45,807 nt of DNA, taken from contig DATDGI010000382.1 in the NCBI GenBank assembly GCA_036522155.1, positions 1-45,807 on the forward strand, in the 5' to 3' direction. Numbering within the stretch: the first letter of the stretch is position 1; each line of letters opens with the position of its first letter. Source of the DNA: UBA9676 sp036522155. GTDB taxonomy: Bacteria; Actinomycetota; Actinomycetes; Streptosporangiales; Streptosporangiaceae. Shown in pieces: positions 38,455 to 45,807 of this stretch. A program made the translations under genes and the position numbers. The notes beneath the pieces were generated by a model that was not told the origin of the DNA, did no database searches, and saw only the letters and a list, made by a program, of their open reading frames with translations.

Positions 38455-39129
38455 ATGAGCAGCATGATCAGCGCCGTAGCGGCCACCCGGTGCACGGCCG
38501 GGTGCCCCGGCCTGGCCCAGGTGCTGGCCGGGGCTGATCCCGGCTGGCATGGCAACCGGGCGCTGGCGGTCGCCGCGCTGATCACCTGGGTGCTCACCGC
38601 CAGCATCGGCGCCTACATGCTCAGCCGGCTGATCGCCAGCGGCGGGGTACGGCGGCAGCGGGAGGTCAGGGGAGGGCTGTCCCCGGCCTTCCTGTTCTGG
38701 CACTTCAGCCTGGCCCTGACCGGGCTGGCGCTGTGGCTGGCCTACGTCATCAGCGGCTGGCCGCCGCTGGCCTGGGCGGCCGTGGTCCTGCTAGGGCCGG
38801 TCGCCGGGCTGGGCCTGTCCACCGTCACGCTCTGGTCTCCCTACCCCACCCCGGGTGGAGCCGGGCCGGCCGGCGGCAGGCTCGCCGCGCCCGGTGAGGA
38901 CGTGCTTACCAGCCGGATCACCGACGCGACGCTGACCCGGGCGCTGACCGATGAGGCGCTCGCCGCCAGGCTGGTCGAGGAAGTGCTGGCCGGGGTCATG
39001 GCCGACCCGGCCCGCCGCCGGCGACGGGGGCCCAAGGGCCAGGTGGCGGCCCTGGTCCCGGCCGGCCATGGCATGCTCGCCATCACCACCATCCTGCTGG
39101 CCGTGCTGGCCGCGGTGGCTACGCTCTGA
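38455..39129 (+). CDS. Membrane protein of unknown function
   Basis: This 224-residue protein has hydrophobic segments at about residues 38-62, 80-102, 105-125 and 203-222. Between the third and fourth lies a soluble, charged helical stretch of about 70 residues (LTSRITDATLTRALTDEALAARLVEEVLAGVMADPARRRRRG). The last segment sits at the extreme C-terminus, like a tail anchor. I do not recognise the family. ATG 38455 has GGGGAG 8 bases upstream. It is divergent from the cupin gene and precedes the FkbH-like gene. Confidence 0.8.
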   Translation: MSSMISAVAATRCTAGCPGLAQVLAGADPGWHGNRALAVAALITWVLTASIGAYMLSRLIASGGVRRQREVRGGLSPAFLFWHFSLALTGLALWLAYVISGWPPLAWAAVVLLGPVAGLGLSTVTLWSPYPTPGGAGPAGGRLAAPGEDVLTSRITDATLTRALTDEALAARLVEEVLAGVMADPARRRRRGPKGQVAALVPAGHGMLAITTILLAVLAAVATL

Positions 39130-39232
39130 CCGGCCCGGCCCCTGCCCAGATATACGCGGATAACCCGGCCTGGTCTGGCCCTTTGCGAAACGCCGCGCAG
39201 CGCCGCTGCATTTGGCCGCCAGGGCAGCTGGT

Positions 39233-39238
39233 TATAAT
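39233..39238 (+). promoter_or_regulatory. Consensus -10 box (TATAAT), likely leaderless start
   Basis: A perfect TATAAT occurs in GTTATAATTC, 7 bases before the GTG at 39246. That spacing would place the transcription start on the start codon itself, and no ribosome binding site is seen there. This fits leaderless expression, common in actinobacteria. The -35 region is weak (TTGGCC at 39212-39217 is 15 bases away). Confidence 0.6.
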
Positions 39239-39245
39239 TCCCGGC

Positions 39246-41324
39246 GTGTCAAAGCCGGCCGCCGACAATTACCAGCGTTACCGGCTGGCGGACGCGCTGG
39301 CCGCCCGGCAGGCACAGTTGATCCAGGCCTGGGAGAAACTGGGCCAGTATGGGCCCACCGGCGGCGCCTCCGAATCCGGGCCGGCCGCGCTGGCGCGAGA
39401 TCGGTACCTTCATCCGCTGGCCAGGGCGCTGGTGGGGGCGCTCAGCGGGGCCCCGGATCATGCCGCGCTGTATTTCGACGAACGGCTGCGGTACGCCGAC
39501 AGGGCCACGTCGCGTGCTGCGCTCTCCACATCGCTTAGCCAGAATATGGCCATCGAGTTTGCCGCGATCGCCGAGCTGGTTGCGGATGTATTTCCCGCGG
39601 ACCGGGTCCGGCAGGATCTCTGGGATTTTCATGCGCCACTGCTGGCCCCGCCCGAGCCGGCCAGCAAGGTGCTATTTATTGGCGATTGCCTCTTCGTGGA
39701 AACCCGGGCCTTCCTGATCCACCACGGCGCGCAGAGCGGGCACCCGGTCGATGTCCGGCACGTGTTCTTCGGTGCCCGCCCGCCGGCGGCGGCGGTCAAC
39801 ACCGCGATCGTCAATGAGGTGACGCGCTACCAGCCGGACCTGATCGGCCTGTCCCTCTTCACCTTCGCCGGGGTGCCGCCCTATGCCAGCGCCTGGCGCC
39901 GGGCGGCGCTGCCGCTGGTGGGCTGGCGCGCGGCCGCGGCCGTGGACGGCCTGGTCGGGATCGTGTCCGAGACCATCGCCGACATCAGGACGGTCTCTGA
40001 CCGGACCATCGCCCTGCACGTGCCATGCGGCGTCCCGCTCGACGGCGCCCGGCGCAGGCTGACCGCGCTGCCCGCCCATTCCCGTGGCCAGCGGCGGCTG
40101 CTGACCGCCCTCTCCCGCTGGCTCACCGAACTGGCGGACGCGACCGAGAACGTGCTTCTGGTCAGCGAGGCGGTGGTGGCCGCCGGGCTGGGCGGAGTCC
40201 GCGCCGCGGCGGCCCATGCGTTTGCCGATGACGACGTCCCGCCCGGCTACGCGCACACGACCGCGCTCGGCCCGGCACTGGCCGTCCACTACCGCGACAT
40301 CCTGCGCGATTACCAGATCCTCGGCCGCGCCAAGGCCCTGCTCGTCGATTTCGACAACACCCTCTGGCAGGGCGTCATGGCCGAGGGCGCGGTCGGTCAC
40401 GACACCACGGGCCAGGAGCTGCTGCGCGAGCTGAAGAACGCGGGCGTGCTGCTGGTGGCGCTGAGCAAGAACGACGAGCGGTCCATCCGCTGGGACGAGA
40501 TGGTCCTGTCCGCGGACGACTTCGTCCTGGCGAAGATCAACTGGCGGCCGAAGCCGGAGAACGTGGCCGCGGCCATCGCGGAGCTGGATCTGGGCGCGGA
40601 TGCCTTCGTGCTGCTCGACGACAACCCGGCCGAGCGGGCGCTGGTGACCGGGATGATCCCCGGGGTGGCGGCCCTCGATCCGGCTGATCCGGGCACGTGG
40701 CGGGCACTGCGGCGGTGGCTCGCCTTCCCCTCGACCGGGCGGACGGAGGAGGCGCGCCGCCGCACGCAGATGTACCGGGAGGCGGCCGGGCGCCGCGCCG
40801 AACTGTCCGAGCCGCTGGACTACGCCACGGTGATGAAGTCACTGGCCCTGCGCTACCAGGTCCGGCCGGCCACCGAGGCCGACCTGCCCAGGATGATGGC
40901 CCTGATCGAGCGGACCAGCCAGTTCAACACGACCACCCTCCGCCACACTGTGGCCGAGGTGCGGGCGCTGCTGGATTCGGCTGCCAGCCGCCTGTTCGTG
41001 GCGTCGCTGCGGGACCGTTTCGGCCGCCTGGGCATTGTCGCGATGGCCGTCTTCGACCAGGCGGAGCGGCGGTTCGACTCGGTGATCATGAGCTGCCGCG
41101 CCATGGGGTTCGGGCTGGAGTTCGCGCTGCTGCGGGCGGTGATGGACGCGGCAGGCCCGGGGCCGTTCCTGGGCCGGTTCATCCCCACCGACCGGAACGG
41201 GCCCGCCGCCGGGCTGTTCGAGCAGGCTGGCTTCCACCCGGAGGGTGACGGGGCGGACGGCGGGTGGGTTCTGCCGGCCCGGTCGGTGGGGCCGCTGCCG
41301 CCACCGTGGCTGACCCGCGAATAG
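39246..41324 (+). CDS. FkbH-like HAD-IIIC protein with C-terminal GNAT-like domain
   Basis: This 692-residue protein resembles FkbH-type proteins. The N-terminal third is SGNH-hydrolase-like (VLFIGDCLFVET, PDLIGLSLFTFAGVP). The HAD-IIIC phosphatase core begins at LLVDFDNTLWQGVMAEGAVGHD with nucleophile at about residue 368, followed by LVALSKNDERSI and LLDDNPAERALV. The last 150 residues resemble an acyltransferase (RPATEADLPRMMALIERTSQFN...FLGRFIPTDRNGPAAGLFEQAGF). FkbH proteins dephosphorylate bisphosphoglycerate and load glyceryl onto carrier proteins for methoxymalonyl units. No carrier protein or polyketide synthase is in the window. The GTG at 39246 is chosen because TATAAT is 7 bases upstream; the frame is open to 39183. 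Confidence 0.88.
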   Translation: MSKPAADNYQRYRLADALAARQAQLIQAWEKLGQYGPTGGASESGPAALARDRYLHPLARALVGALSGAPDHAALYFDERLRYADRATSRAALSTSLSQNMAIEFAAIAELVADVFPADRVRQDLWDFHAPLLAPPEPASKVLFIGDCLFVETRAFLIHHGAQSGHPVDVRHVFFGARPPAAAVNTAIVNEVTRYQPDLIGLSLFTFAGVPPYASAWRRAALPLVGWRAAAAVDGLVGIVSETIADIRTVSDRTIALHVPCGVPLDGARRRLTALPAHSRGQRRLLTALSRWLTELADATENVLLVSEAVVAAGLGGVRAAAAHAFADDDVPPGYAHTTALGPALAVHYRDILRDYQILGRAKALLVDFDNTLWQGVMAEGAVGHDTTGQELLRELKNAGVLLVALSKNDERSIRWDEMVLSADDFVLAKINWRPKPENVAAAIAELDLGADAFVLLDDNPAERALVTGMIPGVAALDPADPGTWRALRRWLAFPSTGRTEEARRRTQMYREAAGRRAELSEPLDYATVMKSLALRYQVRPATEADLPRMMALIERTSQFNTTTLRHTVAEVRALLDSAASRLFVASLRDRFGRLGIVAMAVFDQAERRFDSVIMSCRAMGFGLEFALLRAVMDAAGPGPFLGRFIPTDRNGPAAGLFEQAGFHPEGDGADGGWVLPARSVGPLPPPWLTRE

Positions 41325-41344
41325 CCGGCTGACCCGCGAATAGC
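41308..41344 (+). repeat. Tandem 19-base duplication across the FkbH-like stop codon
   Basis: GGCTGACCCGCGAATAGC occurs at 41308-41325 and again at 41327-41344. The first copy encodes the last residues and the TAG stop of the FkbH-like gene; the second is just downstream in another frame. It looks like a slippage duplication. Confidence 0.85.
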
Positions 41345-41528
41345 TGGTCCGCGGGCGCCCGCGGCCAGCCGCACCCGGGCGCGGATACGGCCGGCCAACA
41401 GTCGGATAACCATTGGCACCGGCCAGGTACCCCATTTCCGGCGCGCTGCATAACCTGCAAGCTGAGGCGCTGACAGCAGCGTGGCCGATTCGCCGACGGA
41501 GCCTGGGCCCATCCGGAGGGAGGAAGCG

Positions 41529-44500
41529 ATGCGCGGCCTCACCGGGTCTTTTATCACCCGCCGAATGAGGTCGTCGTGGCCGCTGCTGACCGGTGTCGCG
41601 GTCACCGTCCTGATCACCGCCACGCTCGCGTCCGCCCTGGCCAGCTTCGGCTCGGAGGAGCTGCCGCTCGCCCTGCACCGGCAGCTGGCCCGTTCCGCCG
41701 CGGTATCGATCGTGATCAGTGGCCAGGTGAACGCGGCCACGGCCGCCGCCGATACCCGCGCCGTGCGCGCGTCGATGCGGAATGTCCTGCGGGATGTTCC
41801 CTACCAGCTCGATCAGGCACTGTGGTCGGACCCGCTCGGGCTGCCCTCGCCGCGGGGAAGCCGGACCGTGCCGCTCACCGAGGCGGTCGCGTCCGGGCCG
41901 ATCGAGGCCAACGCCACGCTGGTCGCCGGGGCCTGGCCGGGCCGGCCAGTCCCCGGCCGCCCGGTCGGCGCGGCGCTGCCGGTTACCGCGGCCGATCAGC
42001 TCCGGCTGGCACCGGGTGCCCTGCTCATGCTGCGCGACCGGGACACCGGGCGGCGGATCCGGGTCCGCGTCACCGGGCTGTTCGCGCTGCGGGATCCGGC
42101 CGCCCGGTTCTGGGGCATCGATCTGGTCAGCCGGTCCGGCGTCAGCGCCGCGCCGCCCTACATCACCTACGGCCCGCTGGTGGTGAACCCGGCGGCGCTA
42201 GGCTCCGGCGGGCTGGCGGTCGGCGGCGTGTCCTGGGTGGTATTGCCGGACGGCGCGCGCATGGGCGGCAGCGGCCTCCCGGCACTGGCCGGGCGGATCA
42301 CCGCGGCCGAGTCCTACCTGCAAAATTCCGCCCAGCTCGGCGGGCTGCAGGTCAGTACCGGCCTGCCGGCCCTGCTGGCCGGTCTCGGCCGCAACCTGGT
42401 GGTCGCCAGATCGCTGCTGACCATGGGTATCGTGCAGTTGCTGCTGCTGGCCGCGGCCGCGCTGGCCCTGGCCGCCCGGCTGCTGGCCAGCCACCGTGAC
42501 GAAGAGAGCGCGATGCTCGCCGCCCGGGGTGCCGCCCGCTGGCAGCTGGCCCGGCCCGCGGCGGCGGAGGCGGCCCTGCTCTGCGTGGTCGCGGCGGCGG
42601 CCGGTGCGCTGCTCGGTGGCCGGCTGGCGGGCCTGCTGCTGGCCGCGGCCGGGCTGCCGGCCACTGGTCCGCGGGTGCCGGCGGCCGCCTGGTGGGCGAC
42701 GGTGGCCGTGCTCGCCCTGAGCACGGTGATCCTGCTCTGGCCGTCGCTGCGGCCGTCCGCGCCGGGTGTCGCCAGTGCCCGCCGGGGCCGGCCCGCGCTG
42801 CTGGCCGGGATCGCCCAGGCGGGCGGTGATCTCGCGCTCGTCGCCCTGGCCGTGATCGCGGTGTGGGAGCTGCGCTCGTATTCCGCGGTCGCTCATCCCG
42901 GAACCGGCGGCCTCGGCATCGATCCGGTGCCGGTCCTGGCCCCGGCGCTGGCGCTGGCTGGTCTCACCCTGGTGCCGCTGCGCCTGCTGCCGGCCCTGGC
43001 CCGGGCCATCGACGGCCTGATCGGGCGGACCAGGCGGCTCGGTGCGGCCCTCGCCAGCTGGGAGATCAGCAGGCGGCCAGTCCGGCAGAGCGGCCCGGTG
43101 CTGCTGGTCATACTCGCGGTCGGCACCGGATCACTGGCCCTCGCCCAGTACCAGAGCTGGCGGCGGTCGGTGCAGGACCAGGCCGCGTTCACGACTGGTG
43201 CGGACGTCCGGGTGGGCACGCTCGCCCCGCTGCCGCTGGCCAGCTCGGACCGTATCGCCCGGGCACCAGGCGTCATCGCGGCCATGCCGGTGGCGGCCGG
43301 CGTCACCGGGTCCGGCGGGCAGATCATCGGGCTGGACGCCCGGCAAGCCGCGGCCACCGTGCTGCTGCGGCCGGATCTGTCGCCGCAGCCGGCATCCCGG
43401 CTGTGGCGGCGGATCATCCCGTCGTGGCCAGCCCCGGGCCTGGCGCTGCCTGGCCGGCCAGCCTGGCTGCGGATCACCGCCAGCCTGGCTCCCGGCCCGG
43501 CGGGCAGCCTGGGGCCTGTGACGGCCACGGTCGCCATCCAGGACTCCGGTGGCGCCGTCTACGACGTGCCGGCCGGCCTGCTGCCCACCGACGGGCGGCC
43601 CCATGCCCTGACCACGTCCCTGTCACCGGGCCGGGGGGCCGACTACCCGCTGCGGCTGCTCGGCATCTCCCTGGACTACACCCTGCCGGCCCACGCCGGG
43701 GCCAGCCAGTCCGCGCGGGTGGCCACCCACCCCGCCCGCCTGGTCATCCACGCGCTGGCGGCCGGCCCGGCTGGGCGGGGACCCGCAGGCGCATCCGGCT
43801 CCCCGCCGGGCGCGGGGGCGGCCACCGTGTTCGCGGGCGGCAGCGCGCTGGCGTCCTGGCGGCCGGCCGCGTCCGCGCCGGAGCTCGGCATCTCCCTCGG
43901 CTACACCCTGCCGACCGCCGGCGGGCCGCCGGCCGTGGGCACCTCACCAGCCGTGCAGGGCTGGCAGGCCGCCCGGGGGGGAGGCCAGGTGTTGAGCTTC
44001 ACGCCGGGCCAGAGCCCGGCGCCCAGCGTGCTGGCCTCCGCCGGGGTGACGCGGACCGCCATCGTCGGCGTGCTGACCGTGACCGTGGCCGCCCCCACCA
44101 AGGTCATACCGGGTATCGCGACCGAGGCGTTCCTGCGGGGCAGCGCGGCCGGGATCGGTTCCGTCGTGCCGGTCACCGTGAGCGGCATCAGCATCCCGGT
44201 ACGGATCGTGGCCGCGGTGAGCCAGTTCCCGACCGTGTCCGGCGGGGTGCTCATCGTCGATCAGGCCGCACTCCAGGATCTGCTGGCGAGCCAATGGCAG
44301 CCACCGCTGCCGGTGGTGCAGTGGTGGCTGCACACCACCGCCGGTGCTGCGCCATCGGGGCTGCCTCGCGGCGCCGCGGTGACCGTCCGCAACACCGAGG
44401 CCGCGGCCGGGCTGGCCAACCTGCTCTCGGCCGTGCCCGAGCAGGCGGCGCTGGCCATTGCCGCGGCGGCCGCCCTGCTGGCCGCGGTGGGGTTCACGGT

Positions 44501-44855
44501 CAGTGTCACGGCCAGCCTGCGGGCCAGGCAGGTGCAGAACGCGGTGCTGGCCGCGCTCGGCGTCGCCCGGGGCGGGCAGGCCGGCCAGCTGTGCCTGGAG
44601 CAGTTGCTGCTGAGCCTGCCCGCGGCCGCGGCCGGGCTGCTGGCCGGCGCGGTCCTGGCCCACCTGCTGGTCCCGGCGGTGACGCTCACCACCGCGGCCA
44701 CCACCCCCGTCCCGCCGGTCCTGGTCGAGTTCCCATGGCGCTGGGCGGTGGTGCTCGCCCTGGCCGTCGCGGTGATCCCGGTCGTGGTGGCCGCGGTCAC
44801 CATCGCCCATCGGCCCGACCCCGCCGCCCAGCTGCGTGCGGCGCAGGCGGGATGA
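41529..44855 (+). CDS. FtsX-type ABC transporter permease
   Basis: This 1108-residue protein has an MacB/FtsX permease layout. It starts with a membrane segment at about residues 16-38, then a large extracytoplasmic domain to about 290. A cluster of hydrophobic segments follows (about 295-480), then a second large outer domain (about 510-950). The C-terminal three-helix FtsX unit spans about 975-1100 (SVTASLRARQVQNAVLAALGVARGGQ is the typical cytoplasmic loop). It is probably part of a transporter or mechanotransmitting complex with an unseen ATPase. ATG 41529 sits behind GGAGGGAGGAAGCG and is preferred to the GTG-initiated frame from 41481. The last four bases overlap the next permease gene. 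Confidence 0.88.
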   Translation: MRGLTGSFITRRMRSSWPLLTGVAVTVLITATLASALASFGSEELPLALHRQLARSAAVSIVISGQVNAATAAADTRAVRASMRNVLRDVPYQLDQALWSDPLGLPSPRGSRTVPLTEAVASGPIEANATLVAGAWPGRPVPGRPVGAALPVTAADQLRLAPGALLMLRDRDTGRRIRVRVTGLFALRDPAARFWGIDLVSRSGVSAAPPYITYGPLVVNPAALGSGGLAVGGVSWVVLPDGARMGGSGLPALAGRITAAESYLQNSAQLGGLQVSTGLPALLAGLGRNLVVARSLLTMGIVQLLLLAAAALALAARLLASHRDEESAMLAARGAARWQLARPAAAEAALLCVVAAAAGALLGGRLAGLLLAAAGLPATGPRVPAAAWWATVAVLALSTVILLWPSLRPSAPGVASARRGRPALLAGIAQAGGDLALVALAVIAVWELRSYSAVAHPGTGGLGIDPVPVLAPALALAGLTLVPLRLLPALARAIDGLIGRTRRLGAALASWEISRRPVRQSGPVLLVILAVGTGSLALAQYQSWRRSVQDQAAFTTGADVRVGTLAPLPLASSDRIARAPGVIAAMPVAAGVTGSGGQIIGLDARQAAATVLLRPDLSPQPASRLWRRIIPSWPAPGLALPGRPAWLRITASLAPGPAGSLGPVTATVAIQDSGGAVYDVPAGLLPTDGRPHALTTSLSPGRGADYPLRLLGISLDYTLPAHAGASQSARVATHPARLVIHALAAGPAGRGPAGASGSPPGAGAATVFAGGSALASWRPAASAPELGISLGYTLPTAGGPPAVGTSPAVQGWQAARGGGQVLSFTPGQSPAPSVLASAGVTRTAIVGVLTVTVAAPTKVIPGIATEAFLRGSAAGIGSVVPVTVSGISIPVRIVAAVSQFPTVSGGVLIVDQAALQDLLASQWQPPLPVVQWWLHTTAGAAPSGLPRGAAVTVRNTEAAAGLANLLSAVPEQAALAIAAAAALLAAVGFTVSVTASLRARQVQNAVLAALGVARGGQAGQLCLEQLLLSLPAAAAGLLAGAVLAHLLVPAVTLTTAATTPVPPVLVEFPWRWAVVLALAVAVIPVVVAAVTIAHRPDPAAQLRAAQAG

Positions 44856-45807
44856 GCGCGCCGTCGCGGCGGCCCGGGGCCGCCTGGAGGGTGCTCACCG
44901 GCACGGGGGCGGCGGCCAGCGTGGGACTGGGGCTGCTGGTCCTCATCTGTGTGCTGGTCGCCGTGGCCGCCCCGCGGCAGAGCCTGGGCTTGCGCACCCG
45001 TGCCCTGCGGCACTCCTTCGCCACCGTGCCCGCGCTGGCGACCTCGGTCACCGGGACCGTCGACGACAGCACGTTCGTCCTCAGCTTCGGCGGGCCTTTC
45101 GGCGGCGCCGATCTCACCGCTGTCCAGTCTCAGCTCGCCGGGAACCTGAAGCGCCAGCGGCTGCCACTCGCCCGGCCCGCCGCCGACTGGTCGGGCCTGA
45201 CGATCGTCCCCGCGCAGGTGTCGGGCGCGGCCAGGAGCGCGTATTACGGCCCGACCGCGCCGCAGATGGAGGTGCTCTACCGGAGCAGCCTGAGCCGCCA
45301 TGCCCGGCTGGAGTCGGGACAGCTGCCCACCACCGTCCGGGTGAACGGTGCGGGCGCCGACTTCGGTGTCGCGGTCACCCGGGCCACCGCGGCCCGGTTC
45401 GGGCTGCGGCCCGGCTCGCGGCTCACGATCGGGCCGGGCGTGACCCTGACCGTCACCGGGATCCTCCGGCCCACCGGGCCCACTGCGGCCTTCTGGACCG
45501 CCGACGCCGCCGCGGCCGCGCCCGCCTTCCACTTCGGCCTGAAGACCCCCTCGTACTGGATCGGCGCGGTCTTCGTGGGCGGGCCCGAGGTCAGCGCGCT
45601 GCAGCACTGGTTCAACCCGGGGGAAATACAGCTCTACTGGGACTTCCCGCTCGACCTCAGCCAGGTGACCGCCTCGCAGGCGGCGGGGCTCAGCGGCCAG
45701 CTCAGCGGCGTGAGCACCACGTCAGGAGAGGTCTTTGTCGGCCCGGGCGGGCAGCCCACGAGCATCGTCCTGGCCTCGGGCCTGGCCCCGGTCATGGCCG
45801 CCTTCCT
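44852..45807 (+). CDS. Second FtsX-type permease, 3'-truncated by the window end
   Basis: I translated this frame by hand because it is open to the last base. It starts at the ATG overlapping the previous stop (ATGA) and gives 318 residues without a stop. A basic start (MSAPSRRPGAAW) leads into a membrane segment at about residues 18-41 (AAASVGLGLLVLICVLVAVA). An extracytoplasmic domain follows, with RFGLRPGSRLTIGPGVTLTVTGIL and FWTADAAAAAPAF resembling FRDPAARFWGID-type outer-domain strands of the preceding permease. It is most likely the partner permease of the same ABC system. The ATPase would be expected further downstream. Confidence 0.85.
   Translation, partial: MSAPSRRPGAAWRVLTGTGAAASVGLGLLVLICVLVAVAAPRQSLGLRTRALRHSFATVPALATSVTGTVDDSTFVLSFGGPFGGADLTAVQSQLAGNLKRQRLPLARPAADWSGLTIVPAQVSGAARSAYYGPTAPQMEVLYRSSLSRHARLESGQLPTTVRVNGAGADFGVAVTRATAARFGLRPGSRLTIGPGVTLTVTGILRPTGPTAAFWTADAAAAAPAFHFGLKTPSYWIGAVFVGGPEVSALQHWFNPGEIQLYWDFPLDLSQVTASQAAGLSGQLSGVSTTSGEVFVGPGGQPTSIVLASGLAPVMAAF

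Noticed and set aside
44261..45607. 448-codon minus-strand frame at the right end
   Set aside because: Antisense to two permease genes with coherent membrane topology; the frame itself is Gly/Arg/Gln-rich and domain-free.
1..45807. tRNA, rRNA or CRISPR arrays
   Set aside because: No cloverleaf-like T-loop and anticodon pattern, no rRNA-like sequence and no regularly spaced short repeats were seen by eye.

Overview
The window is a 45.8 kb stretch of very GC-rich DNA (third codon positions almost always G or C, many GTG starts, many 4-nt ATGA/GTGA gene overlaps). It looks like the chromosome of an actinobacterium with mycothiol biology. Pointers are a mycothiol-dependent maleylpyruvate-isomerase-type protein, an Mca-like PIG-L amidase, a SARP/BTAD-type regulator, RsbU/RsbW/STAS partner-switching proteins and a probable leaderless GTG start. 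A genus cannot be named; a Streptosporangiales-like or related soil lineage is a guess. No rRNA, tRNA, IS element, CRISPR array or phage gene was recognised.

Layout. (1) 0.06-5.0 kb: housekeeping and accessory genes (pirin, uracil-DNA glycosylase, a DUF6529-like membrane protein, a VOC protein, DUF3052, a mycothiol-dependent enzyme, an XdhC C-domain protein). (2) 5.1-10.8 kb: three overlapping sensor histidine kinase genes with no response regulator in the window, closed by a strong hairpin terminator. (3) 10.9-15.1 kb, minus strand: upp, a large regulator with both an N-terminal XRE HTH and a C-terminal LuxR HTH around an ATPase/TPR core, and an AIM24/TIGR00266 protein. (4) 15.8-20.9 kb, minus strand: a BTAD/ATPase/TPR regulator, an SCO1-like copper/thiol protein and a solitary polytopic membrane protein of the family found in region 6. 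(5) 21.1-24.5 kb: a partner-switching operon (SpoIIE phosphatase, HATPase anti-sigma-type kinase, two STAS antagonists, a DUF1990-like protein).

(6) 24.6-31.9 kb is the most striking part. Six consecutive paralogous membrane proteins of about 400 residues each have roughly ten hydrophobic segments, a conserved LYDIDRI module and a short soluble tail. They resemble the membrane half of actinobacterial sensor kinases but have no kinase domain. All five junctions are 4-nt stop/start overlaps, so the array looks translationally coupled. The N-terminal halves are diverged, while the core module is nearly identical at DNA level between some copies (copies 3 and 5 differ at 5 of 248 bases by my count, all synonymous). 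This suggests gene conversion. The seventh copy lies 7.6 kb away on the other strand.

(7) 31.9-39.1 kb: SDR oxidoreductase, lipoprotein-like L,D-transpeptidase, flavodoxin-fold oxidoreductase, an Mca-like amidase/methyltransferase/DUF2237 operon, a DUF1684/cupin pair and a small membrane protein. (8) 39.2-45.8 kb: a FkbH-like HAD-IIIC protein with a probable leaderless promoter, then two overlapping FtsX-type ABC permease genes, the second running off the window end.

The regulatory density is unusual: three kinases, two giant ATPase regulators, a complete partner-switching module and seven kinase-less sensor-like membrane proteins in about 27 kb. A functional link between them is an inference from position only.
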